Assembly (NCBI GenBank): GCA_965197865.1
Contig: CBDANZ010000005.1
Location: 124,001 to 188,000 of the forward strand
Source of the DNA: CBDANZ01 sp965197865
Lineage (GTDB): Bacteria > Acidobacteriota > Vicinamibacteria > Vicinamibacterales > CAVVIG01
Reading direction: 5' to 3'
Length of the DNA stretch: 64,000 bases
This document shows positions 56,710-64,000 of the stretch, one piece after another. Under the pieces are notes generated by a model, which saw only the letters and a program-made list of their open reading frames with translations, did not search any database and was not told the origin of the DNA. Numbering within the stretch: the stretch's first letter is position 1; each line of letters starts with the position of its first letter. A program made the translations under genes and the position numbers.

Positions 56710-57942
56710 ATGGCGACGCTGTACCCCTTCCGTGCGCTGCGTCCGCGGCCATCGGACGGCGCGGCGATCGCGGCCCTTCCCTACGATGTCGTCGGCACCG
56801 ACGAAGCGCGGGCACTGGCGGAAGGCAATCCTTTGAGCTTCCTGCGCGTGTCGCGCGCCGAGATTGAACTACCGCCCGATACCAATCCCTACTCGGACGC
56901 GGTCTATCAGCGCGCGTCACGAAACTTCACGAGCTTGAAAGATCGATCGCTCGTTCTCGAGGCCGAACCGAGCGTCTATTTCTACCGGTTGCGCATGGGC
57001 AGTCACGAGCAAGTCGGTCTGGCCGCCTGTTATTCGATCGACGAATACGATCGCGGAGTGATCAAGAAGCACGAGCAGACGCGGCGCGACAAGGAAGACG
57101 ATCGGACGCAGCACATAATGGCGCTCGGCGCGCAGACCGGTCCAGTATTTCTGATCTATCGCGCTTCGAGCGAGGTTGACACGGTGGCGGCGCATGCCGT
57201 GGGCGGCCGGCCGCTCTTCGACTTCGAAGCTGTCGACGGCGTGCGGCACACGATCTGGCGAGTGGCGGGCGCCGAGCGCGACGCACTTGTCGCGGCGTTC
57301 GGCCGCATACAGGCCTTGTACATTGCCGACGGCCACCACAGGGCAGCAAGCGCCGCTCGAGCGCGCGCCCTGCTACGCAAGCGCGGTCTCACGGGAACGC
57401 CGCTCGGTGACGGCGCCGATCTTGGTTCGGCACTGGCCGTTGCGTTTCCGGACCGCCAAGTCCAGATCCTTCCCTACAACCGGATTGTCAGGGATCTCGG
57501 TAGCCTGTCGGGCGCCCGGTTTCTCGAGGCCGTGCGCGAGCGGTTCACGATCGATTCGGGACCGCCGGCGCCGGTCAAGCGTGGCGACATCAGCATGTAC
57601 TTCCAGAGTGAATGGCGAACACTGCGGGCTCGTGGTCGGTCCAATCCATCGGACCGGGTGGCCTCGCTCGACGTCAGCGTGCTGCAGGAGGCGCTCCTCG
57701 CGCCGATCCTGGGCATCGCAGACGTCAGCACCGACAAGCGCATCGATTTCGTCGGTGGCGCCCGCGGCACGGCCGAGCTTCAGAAGCTCGTAGAGGCAGG
57801 AAGGGCGGCCGTGGCATTCTCGCTCTTTCCCCTGAGCGTTACCGATCTGATGGCGGTGTGCGACGCGGGCGCGATACTGCCGCCCAAGAGCACGTGGTTC
57901 GAGCCGAAGCTGAGGGATGGTCTACTGATACGCGTGATCTGA
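56710..57942 (+). CDS. DUF1015 family protein, upstream of serC
   Basis: A 410-residue DUF1015 protein. Seen: the N-terminal YPFRALRPRPSDGAAIAALP, YDVVGTDEARALAEGNPLSF and LRVSRAEIELP, then IKKHEQTRRDKEDDRTQHIM, IYRASSEVD, and the conserved LYIADGHHRAASAARARALL motif, whose GHHR sequence is the family hallmark. A role in serine metabolism is suggested by its frequent place beside serA or serC, as here (57 bp upstream of serC). The enzymatic activity is not established to my knowledge. The full length is present. Confidence 0.88.
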   Translation: MATLYPFRALRPRPSDGAAIAALPYDVVGTDEARALAEGNPLSFLRVSRAEIELPPDTNPYSDAVYQRASRNFTSLKDRSLVLEAEPSVYFYRLRMGSHEQVGLAACYSIDEYDRGVIKKHEQTRRDKEDDRTQHIMALGAQTGPVFLIYRASSEVDTVAAHAVGGRPLFDFEAVDGVRHTIWRVAGAERDALVAAFGRIQALYIADGHHRAASAARARALLRKRGLTGTPLGDGADLGSALAVAFPDRQVQILPYNRIVRDLGSLSGARFLEAVRERFTIDSGPPAPVKRGDISMYFQSEWRTLRARGRSNPSDRVASLDVSVLQEALLAPILGIADVSTDKRIDFVGGARGTAELQKLVEAGRAAVAFSLFPLSVTDLMAVCDAGAILPPKSTWFEPKLRDGLLIRVI

Positions 57943-57999
57943 AGATCATCTTGCCTTTCGTGTTTCGGGTTTTCGCGGTCGCCATTGGAAGGGTCTTTG

Positions 58000-59100
58000 A
58001 TGCCGACGATCCATCGTATCCGCAATTTCGCCGCCGGTCCGGCCGTGATGCCCCTGTCCGTTCTTGAAGAGCTGCAGCGCGACCTGGTCGCCCTGCCTGG
58101 CGTCGGCATGTCGGTGCTCGAAATCAGCCACCGCTCCAAGACGTTCGAGTCGATCCTCGTGCAGGCGGAAGCCGACATGCGCACGCTGGGCAACATCCCT
58201 TCGAACTACACGGTGCTGTTCCTGCAGGGCGGCGCGAGCGCGCAGTTTTCGATGGTGCCGATGAATCTGCTGGACGCCGGCGCGACTTCCGACTACATCG
58301 ACGGCGGCTCGTGGGCCGACAAAGCGATCAAGGAAGCCAGGAAGGTCGGGCTGGTCAACGTGGCCGCTACAACGAGAAGTGAGAACTACTCGCGTCTTCC
58401 GCGAAGCTCTGAGCTCCGGCTCACCAGGGGCGCGGCCTACGTGCACATGACGTCGAACAATACCATCGAGGGCACTCAGTACAAGGTGCTCCCTGAGGTA
58501 GACGATGTGCCGCTCATCAGTGACTCGTCCTCGGATATTTTCAGCGGTCCGATCGATGTCGCGCGGCACGGGCTCATCTACGCTGGCGCGCAGAAGAACA
58601 TGGGGCCCGCGGGTGTCACGGTCGTGATCATCCGCGAGGATCTTCTTCAGCGGTCGATCGAAAAGAAATCCACGCTGCCGACGATGTTCAACTACAGCGT
58701 GCATGCAGAGAACCGGTCCCTCTACAACACGCCGCCGGTGTTCGCCGTATATGCGCTAGGTCTCGTCATGAAGTGGCTCATCCGGCGGGGCGGTCTCGCG
58801 GCGATGAGCGAGGCGAACGAGCGAAAGGCCGTCAAGCTGTACGCCGAAATCGATCGCACCGGCTTCTACCGCGGCACGGCCGCGACAAGCGACCGATCGC
58901 GGATGAACGTCACGTTCCGGCTCACGAGCGAGGATCTCGAGAAGCTGTTCGTCAAGGAATCGACCGCCTCCGGGCTCGATGGTCTCAAGGGCCATCGCAG
59001 CGTCGGGGGGATGCGCGCCTCAATCTACAACGCCTTTCCCGAGGAGGGCATCGACGCGCTCGTCGCTTTCATGCGCAATTTCGAGCAGACGCACGGGTGA
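58000..59100 (+). CDS. serC: Phosphoserine aminotransferase
   Basis: A 366-residue PLP enzyme of serine biosynthesis that makes 3-phosphoserine from 3-phosphohydroxypyruvate and glutamate. Seen: IRNFAAGPAVMPLSVLEELQ, GVGMSVLEISHRSKTFESIL, VLFLQGGASAQFSMVPMNLL, the PLP-lysine region GLIYAGAQKNMGPAGVTVVI and the C-terminal MRASIYNAFPEEGIDALVAF. I chose ATG 58000 because GGAAGGG lies 7-13 bases upstream; the ATG at 57985 is inside that leader. An operon with DUF1015 is likely. No serA follows; the next gene is a desaturase. Confidence 0.95.
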   Translation: MPTIHRIRNFAAGPAVMPLSVLEELQRDLVALPGVGMSVLEISHRSKTFESILVQAEADMRTLGNIPSNYTVLFLQGGASAQFSMVPMNLLDAGATSDYIDGGSWADKAIKEARKVGLVNVAATTRSENYSRLPRSSELRLTRGAAYVHMTSNNTIEGTQYKVLPEVDDVPLISDSSSDIFSGPIDVARHGLIYAGAQKNMGPAGVTVVIIREDLLQRSIEKKSTLPTMFNYSVHAENRSLYNTPPVFAVYALGLVMKWLIRRGGLAAMSEANERKAVKLYAEIDRTGFYRGTAATSDRSRMNVTFRLTSEDLEKLFVKESTASGLDGLKGHRSVGGMRASIYNAFPEEGIDALVAFMRNFEQTHG

Positions 59101-59161
59101 GATGTGATAGAGTAACCCGTTCCTCGGCCTCACGAATTCGCCCCGAGAAAGGAACGTCGCG

Positions 59162-59893
59162 ATGCTTGTCTCGCTCAGTCTGTGCCTCGTGGTGGCTGTC
59201 ATCCTGATTCAGGTCGCCGTCTTCAGCACGACGATCTACCTGCACCGCACGGCCACCCACCGCTCGCTGCTGCTGCATCCCTTCGCCGCATGGATGTTTC
59301 GGCTCGCGCTGTGGATCACCACCGGGCTGTCGACGAAGGAATGGGTCGCGGTGCATCGCAAGCATCACGCGTTTACCGATCAGGAAGGCGATCCGCACAG
59401 CCCAGCGCTCATGGGCTTCTGGTCGGTCCAGCTCGGCAACGTGTTCCACTACGCGAAAGAGGCGAAGAACCCGGAGGTGGTCGAGCGCTACGCGCGCGAC
59501 ATTCGGGACGACTGGTGGGATCGGTGGATCTTCAACTACGGGCTCGTCGGTCCGGTGGTGGGAATCGTGGCGCTGTGCGCGATCATCGGGATTGGATGGG
59601 GCCTGCTCGCGGCGTCGATTCACGCCGTGATGTACGTCTTCGTCCTGTCGCCCTCAATTAATGGCTTGTGCCACCACGTTGGTTACAGAAACTTCGACAA
59701 CACGGCCACCAACCTGCAGTTCCTGGCGCTTCTGACGGGCGGCGAAGGGCTGCACAACAACCACCACGAGTATCCGCGCAGCCCGAAGTTTTCCTTCCGG
59801 GTGAACGAGATCGATCCCGCCTGGCCGATCATCAAGCTGTTGGTCGCGCTCCGGCTCGCAAAGCCCTATAAAACGATTAAAGAAACAGTTTGA
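59162..59893 (+). CDS. Acyl-CoA/acyl-lipid desaturase (membrane fatty-acid desaturase)
   Basis: A compact 243-residue delta-9-type desaturase. Seen: four membrane segments (LSLCLVVAVILIQVAVFSTT at the start) and the three His boxes HRTATHR, HRKHH and HNNHHEYP, plus GLCHHVGYRN, which supplies further iron ligands. It would introduce a double bond into fatty acyl chains using a di-iron site. It is shorter than most SCD-type enzymes (about 300 residues), but every His box is there. GAAAGGAA before the ATG is a fair ribosome site. Confidence 0.9.
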   Translation: MLVSLSLCLVVAVILIQVAVFSTTIYLHRTATHRSLLLHPFAAWMFRLALWITTGLSTKEWVAVHRKHHAFTDQEGDPHSPALMGFWSVQLGNVFHYAKEAKNPEVVERYARDIRDDWWDRWIFNYGLVGPVVGIVALCAIIGIGWGLLAASIHAVMYVFVLSPSINGLCHHVGYRNFDNTATNLQFLALLTGGEGLHNNHHEYPRSPKFSFRVNEIDPAWPIIKLLVALRLAKPYKTIKETV

Positions 59894-59897
59894 TATT

Positions 59898-60281
59898 CTA
59901 CACCCCCGACGCAGAGGCAGCCCGAAGCGCGTCGTCCACTCCAAGCACGATCGCCGCTCCCGAGGTCCCGTCCGCCGCGCTGCCGTACGCGTATTCGATG
60001 TTCACGCCGGCGTCGGCGAGAAGCTGCAGCACCGGCGCGAACGCGCCGGGGTTGTTCGAGATCGCCGCCACGACGACCTGCCGCTCGCCGACCTCGTGAT
60101 GCTGCTCGCGCAGGGCGCCAGCCGCCCGTATATGGTTGTCCACGACGAGCCGAAGCTGTCCGCCGGTTTCGACCGCCATCGCGATGATGTTGACGCCTTC
60201 GTCTGACAGAAGCCGGCAGACGCCGGCCACGGCCCCCGGGCTGTTGGGTAGCCGGAGGTTCAGCTCGGTGCGAATCGCCAT
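59898..60281 (-). CDS. Tandem ACT-domain protein
   Basis: A 127-residue protein of two ACT-type ligand-binding domains. Seen: LNLRLPNSPGAVAGVCRLLS, DEGVNIIAMAVETGGQLRLV, VVDN, then VVVAAISNNPGAFAPVLQLL and ADAGVNIEYAYGSAADGTSG, AIVLGVDD. The pattern (NxPG, G-N) is that of ACT domains which bind amino acids. It is not fused to an enzyme, so it is probably a sensor or a regulatory subunit. It is convergent with the desaturase gene (5-bp gap). Confidence 0.85.
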   Translation of the reverse strand: MAIRTELNLRLPNSPGAVAGVCRLLSDEGVNIIAMAVETGGQLRLVVDNHIRAAGALREQHHEVGERQVVVAAISNNPGAFAPVLQLLADAGVNIEYAYGSAADGTSGAAIVLGVDDALRAASASGV

Positions 60282-60358
60282 ACCCGAGAGCGTACATCAA
60301 TAATCGCTAGCCGCCAGTCACAAATCGCAACTCAGACGACGACTGACGACTGATAGGA

Positions 60359-60851
60359 CTATGCCAGCACGCGAACTACGACTCGCCGATTCCGCGCGCG
60401 GCCGTCTCTTATCGTGTTCGGCCCCGCCGGTCTGTCTTCGCCGTAGCTGATCACGTTGATCTTGTGGAGCGGGATCTGATGCTGCTCGTACAGATACCGC
60501 TTCACGGGCGCTCGCAAGCCGCGCTTCCATACTGCCGCTCACGTCGAACAGGAGCACCACGCTAATGCCGGCAAGGTCGTGACGGAAGTCGGCGATCGTC
60601 CGGCGCTCTCCGCCATTCAGCACCTCGAAGTCGCGGGCCGACAGGTTCTGGACGAACCGCCCCCTGCGGTCGCGCACGACCGCGCTGACTCGCACCAGAT
60701 CCACGCCCGACCTGACGGTGGCGACCGACGTCTGCTCCGCCCCGGCGTCGATCAAACCGACTTGGAGCGACCAGACCAAGAGAAGGGTCGCTATGATCAG
60801 CCTACCTCGCCTCCTGCAGCTCTCGAGTCCACGCGCCCCGCTGGTGGTCAC
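60359..60851 (-). pseudogene. Deletion fusion of an Acidobacterial VWA-domain gene with an OmpA-type C-terminus
   Basis: The 5' part (60851 to about 60520) has a signal-like LIIATLLLVWSLQVGLIDAG, then VRSGVDLVRVSAVVRDRRGR, FVQNLSARDFEVLNGGERRT and SVVLLFDVSGSMEARLASAR, the start of a VWFA-related Acidobacterial domain with the DxSxS metal site. The next bases, in another frame, give VKRYLYEQHQIPLHKINVIS, YGEDRPAGPNTIRDGRARNR and RVVVRVLA to the TAG at 60359, the C-terminal end of an OmpA-like protein. A deletion near 60520 has joined two genes out of frame. Confidence 0.72.
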
Positions 60852-60886
60852 GGTAAGGGTAGGGCGGTAAGGGTAAGATCGATATT

Positions 60887-62101
60887 GTGAGCCCGATCAA
60901 CACCTCCATCCCGATCGCATCGTGCGTCAGCCACTTTTCCTACGCGATCCGCAACATCACCGTCGAAGCGGAGCGGATCGAAGCGGGCGGCAGACGTATC
61001 CGATATCTGAACGTCGGCAACCCTCCGGCGTTCGGGTTCCAGCCGCCGCCGCATCTCATCGAGGCGGTCATTCGCGCGATGCGGGACGGCGAAAACGGGT
61101 ACGGGCCGTCGGCCGGCGTTCGGCCGGCGCGCGAGGCGGTGGCCGCGGAATACACTGGCCGAGGCTGGCCGGTCTCGGCGGATCGCGTGCTCATCACGGC
61201 GGGAAGCTCGGAAGGTATCGATCTCGCGCTGACCGCCGTGGCGGAACAAGACGGCGAGGTGCTCGTGCCGCTGCCGACCTATCCGCTGTACACCGCGATC
61301 GTCGCGAAGCTGGGCGCACGCGCGGTGTACTACCGCACCGATCCGGGGCGCGGCTGGATTCCGGATCTCGATCATTTGAAGACCCTCGTCACGCGTCAGA
61401 CACGCGCCATCGTTGTCATCGATCCGAACAACCCCACTGGTGCGACGTATCCGACGTCAGTGCGGCGGGAGCTTCTCGGCTTCGCCGATCGACACGGTCT
61501 CGTGATTCTGGCCGACGAGGTCTACGGCGACCTCGTCTACAGCGGATCGGTGGCACCGATCGGCAGCCTGGAGCCGGACGCGCCGGTCATGTCTTTCTCG
61601 AGCCTCTCGAAAGGGTACCTCGTGCCGGGCTGGCGCACCGGTTGGATCGCCCTCGGCCTGTCGCCACGGCTCGATGACGTCCTAGATGCGGTCAGGAGGC
61701 TCGCCGACGGCCGGTTGTGCAGCAACGTGCCGACGCAGCACGCGATCGCCGCTGCCCTGAAGGGCGATCGATCGCACCTCGCATCGTTCCGCAAGGCGCT
61801 CCAGGAACGCGGCGAGATCACGACCAACATGCTGGGATCGATTCCCAGCATCACGTGCATCGCACCGACCGCGGCGTTTTACGCCATGCCGAAAGTGGCG
61901 CTGCCGCCCGGTCGGACCGACGAGCACTACGTGCTCGCGCTGCTACGGGCGACCGGCGTCTTGTGCGTGTACGGCTCCGGCTTCGGCATGCCGGCCGTCG
62001 ACGGCTACTTCCGGGTTGTCTTCCTCGCCGCGCCAGAGGAGCTGCGCGAGCTGTACGGACTGATGGCGACGTTCACGGCGGACTACCTTGGCCGAGCCTA
62101 G
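60887..62101 (+). CDS. Aminotransferase class I/II (AlaA-like)
   Basis: A 404-residue PLP enzyme. Seen: the N-terminal FSYAIRNITVEAERIEAGGR, RIRYLNVGNPPAFGFQPPPH, ENGYGPSAGVRPAREAVAAE, VLITAGSSEGIDLALTAVAE, IVVIDPNNPTGATYPTSVRR, ILADEVYGDLVYSGS, and the PLP-lysine region VMSFSSLSKGYLVPGWRTGW. The overall pattern is close to the AlaA/YfdZ alanine aminotransferases. The GTG 60887 start has TAAGGGTAAGATCG upstream. The stop overlaps the start of the AI-2E gene by 14 bp. The substrate cannot be fixed from the sequence. Confidence 0.88.
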   Translation: MSPINTSIPIASCVSHFSYAIRNITVEAERIEAGGRRIRYLNVGNPPAFGFQPPPHLIEAVIRAMRDGENGYGPSAGVRPAREAVAAEYTGRGWPVSADRVLITAGSSEGIDLALTAVAEQDGEVLVPLPTYPLYTAIVAKLGARAVYYRTDPGRGWIPDLDHLKTLVTRQTRAIVVIDPNNPTGATYPTSVRRELLGFADRHGLVILADEVYGDLVYSGSVAPIGSLEPDAPVMSFSSLSKGYLVPGWRTGWIALGLSPRLDDVLDAVRRLADGRLCSNVPTQHAIAAALKGDRSHLASFRKALQERGEITTNMLGSIPSITCIAPTAAFYAMPKVALPPGRTDEHYVLALLRATGVLCVYGSGFGMPAVDGYFRVVFLAAPEELRELYGLMATFTADYLGRA

Positions 62102-63143
62102 CGCCGGTGGGGCCGCTGCGGCCGCCCGTTCGGTGGCAGTCGCGGCGCTGGGCGTCGTCGTTGTCTGGACGCTGTATCTGGCGCGCGACGCCCTTCTCAT
62201 CATCTATATCAGCGGGCTGCTGGCCATGGGCCTCTCGCCTTTGGTGCACGCCATCGAACATCAGCGCGTCGTGCCAGTGGGCACGCGCCGTCTTCCGAAG
62301 TGGCTGGCGATTCTCGGAGTCTATCTCGTGATCGTCGGCGTGCTGACGGTCGTCGGTCTGCTCGTCATCCCTCCCCTAGTCACGCAGGCACGAGATCTGT
62401 GGATGGAGCTGCCGGCGCTCCTCGAACGCGGCCAGTCGTTCCTGGTGCGGTACGGATTGCTCGATCGCCCCATTACGCTCGAAGAAGCAGTCCGGCGAGC
62501 GCCCACCCCGTCGGGAGATGCGGTCGGAGCGGTTGCCATGGCGGCCACGCGAGTTGTGGCGGGCGTGTTCGCCTTCGCGACCATCCTCGTCCTCACCTTC
62601 TACCTGCTGATTGAAGGCGACTTGATCTCTGACGGATTCGTGCGGCTGTTTCCGCCCGCCGACCGTCCTCGGGTGCAGAACGTCGCGATGAAGATCTCCG
62701 CGAAGGTCAGCGCGTGGCTCAATGGACAGCTTATTCTCGCGGGGACGATCGGCGTCACTGCGGCCGGTGGCCTGTACTGGCTCGGCGTTCCGTACTTCTA
62801 CGTGCTGGGACTCATCTCGGCTCTCGGTGAGATGATTCCTGTCGTCGGGCCGATCCTGTCGTCTGTGCCAGCCGTGATCGTCGGTTTCACTGTCTCGCCC
62901 CAGACCGGCTTGTTCGTGCTGATTTTCTTCTTCGCGCAACAGCAGTTCGAGAACCACCTGCTCGCGCCCAAGGTGATGGAGCGGCAGGTTGGTGTCAGCG
63001 CCGTCACGGTGATCGTGGCGCTTTTCCTCGGAGGGACGCTGCTCGGGATTCTCGGCGCGGTCCTCGCGGTGCCATCTGCGGCCATCCTCCAAGTCGTCGT
63101 CCAGGAGCTCCTCGACGAGCGCGACCGACGCCAGGCGCGGTGA
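62088..63143 (+). CDS. AI-2E family transporter
   Basis: A 351-residue integral membrane protein of the AI-2E (UPF0118/PerM) family. Seen: an N-terminal helix pair (VAVAALGVVVVWTLYLARDA, LLIIYISGLLAMGLSPLVHA), a long periplasmic or cytoplasmic helical domain, then PVVGPILSSVPAVIVGFTVS, VLIFFFAQQQFENHLLAPKV and LFLGGTLLGILGAVLAVPSA, the conserved core with the Gln-Phe-Glu-Asn motif. Proposed roles in the family are AI-2 export and Na+/H+ exchange. It starts with TTG 62088, inside the preceding gene. Its TGA overlaps the next GTG. Confidence 0.88.
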   Translation: MAEPSAGGAAAAARSVAVAALGVVVVWTLYLARDALLIIYISGLLAMGLSPLVHAIEHQRVVPVGTRRLPKWLAILGVYLVIVGVLTVVGLLVIPPLVTQARDLWMELPALLERGQSFLVRYGLLDRPITLEEAVRRAPTPSGDAVGAVAMAATRVVAGVFAFATILVLTFYLLIEGDLISDGFVRLFPPADRPRVQNVAMKISAKVSAWLNGQLILAGTIGVTAAGGLYWLGVPYFYVLGLISALGEMIPVVGPILSSVPAVIVGFTVSPQTGLFVLIFFFAQQQFENHLLAPKVMERQVGVSAVTVIVALFLGGTLLGILGAVLAVPSAAILQVVVQELLDERDRRQAR

Positions 63144-64000
63144 TTCGGATACTGCGCGCCGATCCTTTCGCCTACCTTTCGGCTGAACTCGAGACACTGA
63201 AACATCAGGGGCTCTATCGCCGCCTCCGCATGCTCGACGGCGAGCAGAAAGCGAAGACCTCGTTCGACAGCCGGCAGGTGGTCAACCTGTTGTCGAACAA
63301 CTATCTCGGCCTCACGACCCATCCGGAGCTGCGCGAGCGGGCGAAAGCGGCGATCGAGCGCTTCGGCGTGGGGTCAGGATCCGTGCGGACGATTGCCGGC
63401 ACCATGGCTATTCACATGGAGCTGGAACGCCGGCTCGCAGACTTCAAGAAAACCGAAGCCGTCGTCCTCTTTCAGAGCGGGTTTATGGCCAACGCCGGCA
63501 CGGTATCGTCAGTCCTGACCAAGGACGATGTCGTGGTGTCCGACGAGTTCAATCACGCGAGCATCATCGACGGCTGCCGGCTGAGCCGGGCTGCAATTAA
63601 GGTCTTTCCGCACAAAGACGTCGACGCGGCGCGCGGGATTCTGCGGTCGCTTCCCTCATCGCAGCGCAAGCTGCTCATTACCGACGGCGTCTTCAGCATG
63701 GATGGTGATCTGGGGGCGCTGCCCGACTTGGTGGCGCTCGCCGAGGAGTTCGGCTGCATCATGATGGTCGACGATGCGCACGCGAGCGGCGTGTTCGGCA
63801 GAAACGGCCGCGGCACGATCGATCACTTCAATGTCCATGGCCGCGTGGACGTCCAGGTTGGCACGCTGTCGAAGACGCTCGGCGTGCTCGGCGGTTACGG
63901 CGGCGGCAGCCGGGCGCTCTCGAGTTCCTCTACCAGCGGGCGCGCCCATTCCTCTTCTCGACCTCCCATCCGCCAGCGGTTGCCGCGGCAGCGATCGCGG
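63140..64000 (+). CDS. Glycine C-acetyltransferase / AONS-type synthase, cut by the window edge and frameshifted near 63920
   Basis: A PLP-dependent alpha-oxoamine synthase (Kbl/BioF type) from GTG 63140. Seen: NLLSNNYLGLTTHPELRERA, GVGSGSVRTIAGTMAIHMEL, VLFQSGFMANAGTVSSVLTK, VVVSDEFNHASIIDGCRLSR, MMVDDAHASGVFGRNGRGTI, and the PLP-lysine region VQVGTLSKTLGVLGGYGGGS. After GCGCTC at 63914-63919 the family sequence continues in another frame (LEFLYQRARPFLFSTSHPPA). One base (an A in GCGCTC-ATCGAG) seems missing. It could be a real frameshift or a base error. The 3' end is outside the window. Confidence 0.85.
   Translation, partial: MIRILRADPFAYLSAELETLKHQGLYRRLRMLDGEQKAKTSFDSRQVVNLLSNNYLGLTTHPELRERAKAAIERFGVGSGSVRTIAGTMAIHMELERRLADFKKTEAVVLFQSGFMANAGTVSSVLTKDDVVVSDEFNHASIIDGCRLSRAAIKVFPHKDVDAARGILRSLPSSQRKLLITDGVFSMDGDLGALPDLVALAEEFGCIMMVDDAHASGVFGRNGRGTIDHFNVHGRVDVQVGTLSKTLGVLGGYGGGSRALSSSSTSGRAHSSSRPPIRQRLPRQRSR

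Noticed and set aside
59101..59161. A thermosensor hairpin ahead of the desaturase gene
   Set aside because: The only pairing (GTTCC..TCGG with CCGA..GGAAC) is short and bulged; not enough to support the claim.

Overview
The window is 64 kb of GC-rich bacterial DNA with genes on both strands in short operons. It has no rRNA, tRNA or CRISPR array that I can see. Gene content points to an Acidobacteriota, probably a Vicinamibacteria-type soil bacterium. The clues are an Acidobacterial VWA-domain fragment, an Oar-like TonB receptor fragment, a DUF1800/DUF1501 pair, Tat-exported molybdenum hydroxylases, an M28 peptidase joined to DUF1684, and two families of dispersed intergenic repeats. The assignment is inferred from gene families, not from a phylogenetic marker.

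Layout. 1-5.5 kb: a broken solute-binding protein, HU, queF-smr, a broken DUF192 gene with small gene relics, a rhodanese, and a DinB-DUF2461 pair. 5.5-8.6 kb: pruA, broken by an in-frame TAG and by an IS256-family element. 8.6-13.2 kb: a GcvT-like protein beside two phytoene-desaturase-like flavoproteins. 13.2-14.6 kb: a DUF1800 gene fused by deletion to a DUF1501 gene. 14.62-17.57 kb: an IS1-family transposon with 18-bp inverted ends and a perfect 9-bp target duplication, carrying a nucleotidyltransferase-like cargo operon. 17.6-20.1 kb: an orphan microcompartment shell gene, a MerR regulator, a pterin dehydratase and ThiO. 20.4-26.7 kb: a glycine-zipper protein, a phosphatase-like protein, a PLP decarboxylase, SixA and the M28-DUF1684 fusion. 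26.8-31.3 kb: DUF2520-panC-panB, a P1 peptidase and a tartrate/malate-type dehydrogenase. 31.4-32.9 kb: two broken genes. 32.9-37.9 kb: polA-pcnB and an SDR. 37.9-48.7 kb: an MTHFR-like gene and two tandem xanthine-dehydrogenase-family modules, the first followed by a cytochrome b. 48.8-52.8 kb: a lipoprotein, a DPP III-family peptidase and decayed genes. 52.8-64 kb: aminotransferases, an M23 peptidase, DUF1015-serC, a desaturase, an ACT protein, an AI-2E transporter and a bioF/kbl-type synthase that runs off the end.

Three themes stand out. First, the IS1-family transposon mobilises an uncharacterised operon (NTase-like, 312-aa-class and KGG-like proteins). Its transposase sits behind a consensus sigma-70 promoter whose spacer is a palindrome. 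Second, the two molybdenum-hydroxylase modules share FAD and Fe-S subunits that are almost identical at DNA level, while their catalytic subunits have diverged, as expected from gene conversion on both sides of the catalytic gene. Third, at least a dozen genes are broken by nonsense codons, frameshifts or deletions that join gene ends. Long genes such as polA (2.85 kb), the 2.6-kb peptidase and both 2.5-kb molybdenum subunits are intact, so a high indel error rate is not the simplest explanation.
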